Shown: piece after piece, positions 58,028-64,000 of the stretch | Layout of the letters: each line of letters begins with the position of its first letter | How positions within the stretch are numbered: the first letter of the stretch is position 1 | Source: Pseudomonas sp. PDM05 | Lineage (GTDB): Bacteria; Pseudomonadota; Gammaproteobacteria; Pseudomonadales; Pseudomonadaceae | Length of the DNA stretch: 64,000 bases | Assembly: GCF_014851685.1 (NCBI RefSeq) | Contig: NZ_JACVAC010000003.1 | Span: 434,001-498,000 of the forward strand | Reading direction: 5' to 3' | Translations under genes and position numbers: made by a program | The notes under the pieces: model-generated | The model's input: only the letters and a program-made list of their open reading frames with translations | Told to the model about the DNA's origin: nothing | Databases searched by the model: none

Positions 58028-58040
58028 GTTATTATGTTAC
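58028..58040. promoter_or_regulatory. Zur box between zur and znuA
   Basis: GTTATTATGTTAC matches the Zur core GTTATAATATAAC at ten of thirteen positions, in the 67-base zur-znuA spacer. One site could repress both divergent transcripts. Confidence 0.6.
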
Positions 58041-58067
58041 CCGTTCCTACGCCATTGAGTGGTCATC

Positions 58068-58988
58068 GTGTCCCGACTTTTTCCTGTTTTTGTCGTATTC
58101 ATCACCAGTTTGTTTATCGCGGGTGCCGCCCAGGCCGAGGTCAAAGTGCTGACCAGCATCAAGCCGCTGCAGTTGATCGCCGCCGCTGTGCAGGACGGCG
58201 TGGCGGTTCCGGAGGTGTTGTTGCCGCCGGGGGCGTCGCCGCATAACTACGCGCTGCGTCCATCCGACGTACGGCGCGTGCAGTCGGTGGATCTGCTGTA
58301 TTGGATCGGACCGGATATGGAGAGCTTCCTGCCTCGCGTGCTCAAAGGTCGTACAGCGCCGACGGTTGCGGTGCAGGATCTTCCAGGCATGAAATTGCGT
58401 CGTTTCGCCGAAGATAGCCACTCCCACGCCGATGAAGCCGACGAACACGACCATGATCACCGTCCAGGCAGCCTGGATGCGCACTTGTGGCTGTCCACCG
58501 TGAATGCGCGTGTGATTGCTGCACGAATGGCGTCGGACCTGGCGGCTGCCGACCCGGCGAATGCGGCGCGTTACCAGAGCAACGTCAAGGCCTTCAATGA
58601 GCGTCTGGATGCGTTGGATGCACGTTTGAAAGCGCGTCTGGCGTCGATTGGCGACAAGCCTTACTTCGTTTTCCATGAGGCCTTCGATTACTTCGAAGAT
58701 GCCTACGGGCTCAAGCACACCGGCGTGTTCAGCGTTGCCGCCGAAGTACAACCCGGCGCCCAGCACGTAGCGGCGATGCGTACGCGTCTGCAGGAAGTGG
58801 GCAAGACCTGCGTGTTCAGTGAGCCGCCGTTGCGTCCGCGGTTGGCGGAAACGCTGGTGACTGGCCTGCCAGTGAAGTTGGCGGAGTTGGATGCGTTGGG
58901 TGGGTACACGCCGGCTACGGCTCAGGGGTATGAGCAGGTGCTGGAGAAGTTGGGGAATGATCTGGCGGGTTGCCTGGAGTCGCTCTGA
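58068..58988 (+). CDS. znuA: zinc ABC transporter substrate-binding protein
   Basis: A 306-residue periplasmic cluster-9 binding protein. Signal peptide SRLFPVFVVFITSLFIAGAAQA; zinc ligands in GASPHNYALRPSD (His), LDAHLWLST (His), VFHEAFDYFE (His). A His/Asp-rich loop (SHSHADEADEHDHDH, about 123-137) is typical and may pass zinc to the main site. Starts are GTG 58059 or 58068; I prefer 58068 because it gives the usual short signal. Confidence 0.94.
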   Translation: MSRLFPVFVVFITSLFIAGAAQAEVKVLTSIKPLQLIAAAVQDGVAVPEVLLPPGASPHNYALRPSDVRRVQSVDLLYWIGPDMESFLPRVLKGRTAPTVAVQDLPGMKLRRFAEDSHSHADEADEHDHDHRPGSLDAHLWLSTVNARVIAARMASDLAAADPANAARYQSNVKAFNERLDALDARLKARLASIGDKPYFVFHEAFDYFEDAYGLKHTGVFSVAAEVQPGAQHVAAMRTRLQEVGKTCVFSEPPLRPRLAETLVTGLPVKLAELDALGGYTPATAQGYEQVLEKLGNDLAGCLESL

Positions 58989-59106
58989 CAGTCAACACAA
59001 GGCCCATGTGGGAGATTCTATGGTGGAGGGCAATATCTCCACCAGGGGATGGCAGTGCCTGGGCGATCTCCAGCCGAACACTCACTATCCATCAACACCA
59101 ATCAAC

Positions 59107-59196
59107 TGTGGGAGCGGGCTTGCCCGCGAAGGCGGTGTTTCAGTACCAGATGTACTGGCTGACACACCGCCTTCGCGAGCAAACCCGCTCCCACAT
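59107..59196. repeat. REPIN
   Basis: TGTGGGAGCGGGCTTGCCCG...GAGCAAACCCGCTCCCACAT, about 90 bases, between the convergent znuA and homoserine kinase genes. The 118 bases before it contain only an 8-bp hairpin (59021-59044) without a T-run. Confidence 0.9.
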
Positions 59197-59217
59197 TTTT
59201 TTGACCGAGTTGAGCCC

Positions 59218-60171
59218 TTAGAGGGCGAACGGCAGTTGTATCGTGACCTGCTGGCGTTGCGCCAGGCGGTGTTCGAACTCCGCCGGGTCATGAATCAACA
59301 CATCCTGACCCGCAAACGACTCAGCCGCGATCAGGCGTGACAGCCAGAACCGCACGCATGCCACTCGCAGCATCGTCGGCCACAATTCGGCTTCCTTCGC
59401 CGTGAATGGCCGCAGCCCCGCGTAGGCACCCAGCAGTGCACGGGCGCGTTGTCCATCAATCACGCCGTCCTCGTCCGAACACCAGTCGTTCAAGGCGATC
59501 GCCACGTCGTACAGCATCGGGCCGGAGCAGGCGTTGTAGAAGTCGATCAGGCCTGTCAGATGCGTGCCTTCGAACATGGCGTTATCGCGAAACAGGTCCG
59601 CATGAATGTTCGCGCGCGGCAGGGCGAGGATCTGCGCCTTGTGGGCTTCGATCTCGTCCAGTGCGTCTTGCAGCAGGCGCTGCGGTGCTGCTTCCAGGTG
59701 TGAAATAAGTTGCGCACCTTCACTGAGCATCCAATCCAGGCCGCGATCGGTTTTACGCTCCAGTACTTTGTCGCCCTGGGTGGCCAGGTGCAGATGGCCG
59801 AGCAGGTCGCCGACCTGGGCGCAATGTTGCGCGTTGGCGTCCTTGATGTGCTTGCCGGCCAGGCGCGGTTGCAACAGCGCCGGTTTGCCTTTCAGCTCGT
59901 GCAGGGCCACGCCGTCGGTGGTGCGCAGGGCGTAAGGTACGGGCAGGTCGGCGTCGTGGAGCACGTCGAGCAGTTCGATGAAGAACGGCATTTCGGCGAC
60001 GGGGCCACGTTCAACCAGGGTCAGGACGAACTCGCCCTGTTCCAGGCTGATAAAGAAGTTGGTGTTTTCGCTACCGGCGGCAATTCCCTGGAAATCAAGC
60101 AGGCGGCCGAGCCCGTAAGGGGCGAGAAAGGTTTCCAGCTCGGGCCGAGCCAGGGGGGTGAACACAGACAT
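59218..60171 (-). CDS. thrB: homoserine kinase (ThrB2 type)
   Basis: A 317-residue kinase of the aminoglycoside phosphotransferase fold that phosphorylates homoserine for threonine synthesis. SVFTPLARPELETFLAPYGLGRLLDFQGIAAGSENTNFFI (in parts), ANIHADLFRDNAMF (catalytic Asp) and GLIDFYNACSGPMLYDVAIALNDWC (in parts) are diagnostic; it is unrelated to GHMP-type ThrB. The ATG at 60171 is preferred over an upstream opening of the frame. Downstream of the DUF2782 gene on the same strand. Confidence 0.93.
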   Translation of the reverse strand: MSVFTPLARPELETFLAPYGLGRLLDFQGIAAGSENTNFFISLEQGEFVLTLVERGPVAEMPFFIELLDVLHDADLPVPYALRTTDGVALHELKGKPALLQPRLAGKHIKDANAQHCAQVGDLLGHLHLATQGDKVLERKTDRGLDWMLSEGAQLISHLEAAPQRLLQDALDEIEAHKAQILALPRANIHADLFRDNAMFEGTHLTGLIDFYNACSGPMLYDVAIALNDWCSDEDGVIDGQRARALLGAYAGLRPFTAKEAELWPTMLRVACVRFWLSRLIAAESFAGQDVLIHDPAEFEHRLAQRQQVTIQLPFAL

Positions 60172-60190
60172 GGTTAAAACTGCCAGTACG

Positions 60191-60211
60191 GGCGCCGCGG
60201 TGCGCGGCGCC
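60191..60211. repeat. GC-rich hairpin between DUF2782 and thrB genes
   Basis: Perfect 9-bp stem GGCGCCGCG / CGCGGCGCC with a 3-base loop, in the 56 bases between the two minus-strand genes. No T-run follows on the minus strand, so it is not a standard terminator; it may shape mRNA stability. Confidence 0.5.
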
Positions 60212-60227
60212 AATTTAAGTTAAGAAA

Positions 60228-60518
60228 TCATTTCCATTCGAAAATCTTCCATGACGGGATCAGCATATCCGGCTGGTCAGAGCGGATGAAGTTCGCATCG
60301 GTTCCGTCCGCGCGTACCAGGAAATACGGAGGCGCGCCCTTGGGCGTTACCTTGATCGCGTACAGGAAGCCATTTTGGCGGTATTCCTGGATGGTCTTGT
60401 CGCCTTCGGTGCGGATCGTGACCTCAGGGTCACCACCGGGGGCGCTGTCGGCTGCCGTGGCGGCCAGCGGCAGGAGTGCAATCAAGCCGGTCAACAACAA
60501 GCGATTCGCTGTACGCAT
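60228..60518 (-). CDS. DUF2782 exported protein
   Basis: A 96-residue protein with a signal peptide (MRTANRLLLTGLIALLPLAATAA) and the DUF2782 body: DPEVTIRTEGDKTIQEYRQNGFLYAIKVTPKGAPPYFLV (in parts) and PSWKIFEWK at the C-terminus. Divergent from polA, upstream of thrB, a conserved Pseudomonas order. Function unknown. Confidence 0.9.
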   Translation of the reverse strand: MRTANRLLLTGLIALLPLAATAADSAPGGDPEVTIRTEGDKTIQEYRQNGFLYAIKVTPKGAPPYFLVRADGTDANFIRSDQPDMLIPSWKIFEWK

Positions 60519-60592
60519 GATAACCTTGTCCCTTTGTCGTCATTGGTCCGGCTATTCTAGCGCCTGACCCGCCGAAAAGGTTGATCCTGCTC

Positions 60593-63379
60593 ATGAGCCA
60601 AGCCCCCCTCGTCCTGGTGGACGGTTCTTCATATCTGTACCGCGCCTTCCACGCGTTGCCACCGCTGACCACCTCCAAAGGCCTGCCGACCGGTGCGGTC
60701 AAGGGCGTGTTGAACATGCTCAAAAGCCTGCGCAAGCAGTACCCGGGCAGCCCATTCGCAGTGGTGTTCGACGCCAAGGGTGGGACCTTTCGCGACGACA
60801 TGTACGCCGAATACAAGGCCAACCGCCCGAGCATGCCCGATGACATGCGCGTGCAGATCGAGCCGCTGCACCAGAGTGTGATCGCCCTGGGCTTCCCGTT
60901 GCTGTGTGTCGAAGGCGTCGAGGCCGATGACGTGATCGGCACCCTGGCCCGCAGCAGTGCGGCTGCCGACAGGCCGGTGGTGATTTCTACCGGCGACAAA
61001 GACATGGCTCAACTGGTCGACGGGCACATTACCTTGGTCAACACCATGACCGGTAGTTCGATGGACATCGACGGCGTAAAGGAGAAATTTGGCGTCGCTC
61101 CGGAGCAGATCATCGATTATCTGGCGTTGATGGGCGACTCGTCCGACAACATCCCGGGCGTTCCGGGTATAGGTCCGAAGACCGCATCCGGCTTGCTGGT
61201 GGGCGTGAATGGCGGGATCAAAGAGCTTTATGAGCAGCTGGACATCGTGCCGAGCCTGCCGATCCGGGGTGCCAAGACCCTGCCGGCCAAGCTCGAAGAG
61301 CATCGTGAGATGGCGTTTCTTTCCCACCAGTTGGCGACGATCAAGTGCGATGTGCCGCTGGACGTGGGCCTGGATGACCTGCACCTGAACGAGCCGGACC
61401 GCGACAAGCTGCTGGAGCTGTACGCGCTGCTGGAGTTCAAGAGCTGGTACGACGATATTCAGCGTGATACCAAGCGTGTCGAGCTCAAGGCCGCACCTGT
61501 TGCCGAAGATGAAGTGGTGGAGGAGGTTCCCGCTGCGCCGCTGCAAGCGTCCTACACCACCATCCGCGACCAGGCCACGTTCGATCTCTGGCTGAAAAAA
61601 CTCAATGACGCGAAGTTGTTCGCTTTTGACACCGAAACCACCGGTATCGACGCCCAGCAGGCGCAACTGGTCGGGGTTTCCTTCGCCGTTCAGTCCCATG
61701 AAGCAGCCTACATCCCGCTGACTCACTCCTACATCGGTGTGCCTGAGCAACTGGATCGCGACACCGTGTTGCTGGCTCTCAAGCCGCTGTTGGAAGATCC
61801 GACCAAGCTCAAGGTCGGCCAGCACGCCAAGTTCGACATGAATATCCTGGCCAACTGCGCCATTGGCGGTGACCCGGCCCACGGCATCACCGTGCGTGGC
61901 ATCGCCTTCGACACCATGCTCGAATCCTACGTGCTGAACTCCACTGCGACCCGGCACGACATGGACAGCCTGGCCAAGAAGTACCTGGACTACGACACCG
62001 TCAGCTTCCAGGACATCGCCGGCAAGGGGGCCAAGCAACTGACGTTCGACCAGATCGCACTTGAGCAGGCCGGCCCCTACGCGGCTGAAGATGCCGACGT
62101 GACCTTGCGCCTGCACCAGGCGCTGCACGCCCAACTCACCGCCATCCCGAGCCTCGCCAGCGTGCTGACCGACATCGAGATGCCGCTGGTGCCGGTACTG
62201 GCGCGTATCGAGCGCCAGGGCGCGCTGGTAGATGCGGATTTGCTTGGCGTCCAGAGCATTGAGCTGGGTAACAAGATGGTTGAGCTGGAGCGCCAGGCGT
62301 TCGAGATCGCTGGCGAGGAGTTCAACCTCGGTTCGCCCAAGCAGCTCGGGGCTATTCTGTACGAAAAGCTCGGTTTGCCTGTGCTGAAAAAGACCGGCAA
62401 GGGTCAGGCGTCTACCGCCGAGGAAGTGCTGGCCAAGCTGGCCGAAGATGACTACCCGCTGCCCAAGGTGCTGATGCAGTACCGCAGCATGAGCAAGCTG
62501 AAAAGCACTTACACCGATCGCCTGCCAGAGCAGATCAACCCGCGTACCGGGCGTATCCACACGTCCTACCACCAGGCGGTGGCGGCGACCGGGCGGTTGT
62601 CGTCCAGCGATCCGAACCTGCAGAACATCCCGGTGCGTACTGCTGAAGGGCGTCGGATTCGTCAGGCGTTTGTCGCGCCAAAAGGCTACAAGCTGCTGGC
62701 GGCGGACTACTCGCAGATCGAACTGCGGATCATGGCGCACCTGTCCAAGGACGAAGGCTTGATGAATGCCTTCCGCGATAACCTGGACGTGCACACGGCC
62801 ACCGCGGCCGAAGTGTTCAAGGTTGAGCTGGGTGAGGTCACGTCCGACCAGCGCCGCAGCGCCAAGGCGATCAACTTCGGCCTGATCTATGGGATGGGGG
62901 CGCAGAAGCTCGGCAAGGACATTGGCGTGGATACCAAGACCGCCAAGGCTTACATCGACGTGTACTTCGCCCGCTACCCCGGGGTTCGCGAGTACATGGA
63001 GCGCACCCGCGCCCAGGCTGCCGACCAAGGCTATGTCGAGACCTTCTTCGGCCGCCGCTTGTATTTGCCGGACATCAACTCCAACAAACCCCAGGAGCGT
63101 GCCGCGGCGGAACGCACGGCGATCAACGCGCCGATGCAGGGCACGGCCGCTGACATCATCAAGAAAGCCATGGTGCTGGTGGACAACTGGCTGGCCGACT
63201 CGGGCCTGGATGCCAAGGTAATCCTGCAGGTGCACGATGAATTGGTACTGGAGGTGCGTGAGGATCTGGTCGCCGAAGTCAGCGAGAAAATTCGCCAGCA
63301 CATGAGTGCTGCGGCGCAGTTGGATGTGCCGCTGCTGGTGGAGGTGGGCGTGGGCAATAACTGGGACGAAGCGCACTGA
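60593..63379 (+). CDS. polA: DNA polymerase I
   Basis: A 928-residue repair and Okazaki-fragment polymerase. The 5'-3' exonuclease domain is at about 1-290 (LVDGSSYLYRAFHALP, GVEADDVIGTLAR, GDSSDNIPGVPGIGPKTA). The 3'-5' exonuclease domain has the proofreading motif FAFDTETTGID intact (about 340-350). The polymerase domain carries motif A AADYSQIELRIMAHLS, motif B RRSAKAINFGLIYGMG and motif C VHDELVLEV. I chose the ATG at 60593 (MSQAPLVLVDG); a TTG at 60581 is weaker. Confidence 0.97.
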   Translation: MSQAPLVLVDGSSYLYRAFHALPPLTTSKGLPTGAVKGVLNMLKSLRKQYPGSPFAVVFDAKGGTFRDDMYAEYKANRPSMPDDMRVQIEPLHQSVIALGFPLLCVEGVEADDVIGTLARSSAAADRPVVISTGDKDMAQLVDGHITLVNTMTGSSMDIDGVKEKFGVAPEQIIDYLALMGDSSDNIPGVPGIGPKTASGLLVGVNGGIKELYEQLDIVPSLPIRGAKTLPAKLEEHREMAFLSHQLATIKCDVPLDVGLDDLHLNEPDRDKLLELYALLEFKSWYDDIQRDTKRVELKAAPVAEDEVVEEVPAAPLQASYTTIRDQATFDLWLKKLNDAKLFAFDTETTGIDAQQAQLVGVSFAVQSHEAAYIPLTHSYIGVPEQLDRDTVLLALKPLLEDPTKLKVGQHAKFDMNILANCAIGGDPAHGITVRGIAFDTMLESYVLNSTATRHDMDSLAKKYLDYDTVSFQDIAGKGAKQLTFDQIALEQAGPYAAEDADVTLRLHQALHAQLTAIPSLASVLTDIEMPLVPVLARIERQGALVDADLLGVQSIELGNKMVELERQAFEIAGEEFNLGSPKQLGAILYEKLGLPVLKKTGKGQASTAEEVLAKLAEDDYPLPKVLMQYRSMSKLKSTYTDRLPEQINPRTGRIHTSYHQAVAATGRLSSSDPNLQNIPVRTAEGRRIRQAFVAPKGYKLLAADYSQIELRIMAHLSKDEGLMNAFRDNLDVHTATAAEVFKVELGEVTSDQRRSAKAINFGLIYGMGAQKLGKDIGVDTKTAKAYIDVYFARYPGVREYMERTRAQAADQGYVETFFGRRLYLPDINSNKPQERAAAERTAINAPMQGTAADIIKKAMVLVDNWLADSGLDAKVILQVHDELVLEVREDLVAEVSEKIRQHMSAAAQLDVPLLVEVGVGNNWDEAH

Positions 63380-63391
63380 TTTACAGGGCCT

Positions 63392-63414
63392 TGCCGCCAC
63401 AAGCCGTGGTGGCA
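63392..63414 (+). terminator. possible hairpin terminator after polA
   Basis: 9-bp stem with one mismatch TGCCGCCAC / GTGGTGGCA and a 5-base loop, 13 bases after the polA stop, followed by GAGTGCTTT. The T-run is poor. Confidence 0.45.
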
Positions 63415-63471
63415 GAGTGCTTTAGATCAGATATTGCCGTTAGTTATTTCCAATAGTTTTTCGCACCGCCC

Positions 63472-63500
63472 GGAACTTAACCCGTGAAGTGCCACTCAGA
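63472..63500 (+). promoter_or_regulatory. AlgU (sigma-22) promoter for ersA
   Basis: -35 GGAACTT at 63472-63478 and -10 TCAGA at 63496-63500, spaced 17, matching the AlgU/RpoE consensus (GAACTT-N16/17-TCtGA). The start site would be about 63507. Confidence 0.8.
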
Positions 63501-63506
63501 GTTACT

Positions 63507-63636
63507 GAATGGGTGGTGAAGCCCTTCAATGCTCCTATGTTGTGTTAAGTGTTGGCAGATATCTGGACCCCGCCCTAGCGGTCCGGAACTTGAACCCCGA
63601 ACTTCCCCTCCCCATACGAAGTCCGGGGTTTTTTTT
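63507..63636 (+). ncRNA. ersA: small regulatory RNA ErsA
   Basis: A noncoding stretch of about 130 bases between polA and engB, the known locus of ErsA in P. aeruginosa (about 132 nt, AlgU-dependent). It begins after the AlgU promoter, contains a hairpin around CTGGACCCC...GGTCCGG, a C-rich unpaired stretch (CCCCTCCCCATAC), and ends in a terminator (CCCCGAACTT / GAAGTCCGGGG) followed by eight Ts at 63629-63636. In P. aeruginosa it base-pairs with algC and other mRNAs with Hfq. The start is estimated. Confidence 0.82.
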
Positions 63637-63649
63637 GCCCGCAGGAAAG

Positions 63650-64000
63650 TTACTCGGCGATTTCCGCGCCTTTGTCGGCCAATTCCATCCAACCGGCCAG
63701 CACGGTGTAGGCCTCTTCCAGGCCCATGCGTTTCGGCGCCGAGAACAGCTGGATAGTGATCGCGTCACCCCAACCCTTGCGGATTTCCGCCTGCACTTTG
63801 AGCAGGGTGTTCTTGGCTGCGCCATAGGTCAGCTTGTCGGCCTTGGTCAGCAGGATATGCATCGGCATGCCGCTGGCCACGGCCCAGTCGAGCATCAACA
63901 GGTCGAAGTCGGTCATTGGATGACGGATGTCCATCATCAGGATCAGACCCTTCAAACTCTCGCGGCCACCCAGGTACGCCTCCAGGTGACGCTGCCAGTG
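63650..64000 (-). CDS. engB: ribosome-assembly GTPase EngB/YihA, partial
   Basis: The C-terminal 116 codons of EngB (YsxC/YihA), a GTPase needed for 50S ribosome assembly; the N-terminal part with the P-loop lies beyond the right edge. Visible are the switch-side [21 protein letters not shown] (in parts), the G4 motif LLTKADKL and the G5 region [22 protein letters not shown] (in parts). The stop is 13 bases from the end of the ersA terminator. Confidence 0.93.
   Translation of the reverse strand, partial: HWQRHLEAYLGGRESLKGLILMMDIRHPMTDFDLLMLDWAVASGMPMHILLTKADKLTYGAAKNTLLKVQAEIRKGWGDAITIQLFSAPKRMGLEEAYTVLAGWMELADKGAEIAE

Noticed and set aside
59021..59044. Hairpin TGGTGGAG / CTCCACCA after znuA as a terminator
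   Set aside because: No T-run follows on either strand; cannot be called a terminator from sequence.
60629..63400. A 923-codon open frame on the minus strand opposite polA
   Set aside because: Shadow of high-GC codon use in polA; no domain is recognisable and polA is unmistakable.

Overview
The window is 64 kb of chromosome from a Pseudomonas of the fluorescens/putida side of the genus. The evidence is the gene order (rsmB-fmt-def-lysM-like-dprA-tsaC-qor-hemF-aroE, trpI/trpBA, prlC-yheV, cox operon, znu cluster, polA-ersA-engB), high GC coding DNA on both strands, and at least eleven pairs of the Pseudomonas REP repeat (GTGGGAGCGGGCTTGC type). Most genes are core or widespread accessory genes. 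I found no phage, IS element, CRISPR array, tRNA or rRNA.

Layout. 1-7.8 kb: 16S rRNA methylation, initiator-tRNA formylation and peptide deformylation (minus strand), divergent from a LysM-family protein without a LysM domain, DprA and TsaC; then quinone reductase, and hemF-aroE behind an ANR-type box. 7.9-13.5 kb: a SulP permease, the choline-sulfate module (betC, choX, LysR regulator) and a DOPA-dioxygenase-like protein. 13.6-17.9 kb: a galactonate pathway (dgoK-A-D-T) giving pyruvate and glyceraldehyde-3-phosphate. 17.9-20.2 kb: a secondary-metabolism-type flavoprotein and a CigR/RcnB-like protein. 20.3-23.4 kb: trpBA with its divergent activator trpI. 23.4-29.5 kb: small stress or envelope proteins (DUF883, dodecin, two DUF1161 paralogues, OsmC, two lipoproteins, a HAD phosphatase and a gamma-class carbonic anhydrase). 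29.5-32.6 kb: prlC-yheV and a secreted PTP-like phosphatase. 32.8-36.6 kb: a three-subunit, Tat-exported, cytochrome c-linked gluconate-type dehydrogenase. 36.7 kb: a radical SAM gene behind a near-perfect LexA box. 38-40.4 kb: beta-carbonic anhydrase plus SulP transporter. 41.5-50.1 kb: the aa3 cytochrome c oxidase operon with copper- and haem-A-assembly genes. 50.2-52.7 kb: the methionine ABC importer metNIQ. 53-55.1 kb: the large catalase katE. 55.2-59 kb: zinc uptake (zur-znuC-znuB-lipoprotein, divergent znuA). 59.2-64 kb: homoserine kinase, a DUF2782 protein, polA, the sRNA ErsA with an AlgU-type promoter, and engB running off the end.

The most useful observations are regulatory: a LexA box on the radical SAM gene, an ANR box at hemF, a Zur box between zur and znuA, an AlgU promoter for ersA, and REP pairs placed inside the cox and dgo operons. 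I did not find a clearly novel multi-gene system. The least explained items are the LysM-less protein, the candidate bicovalent flavoprotein, the SOS-linked radical SAM enzyme and a lipoprotein attached to the Zur-controlled operon.
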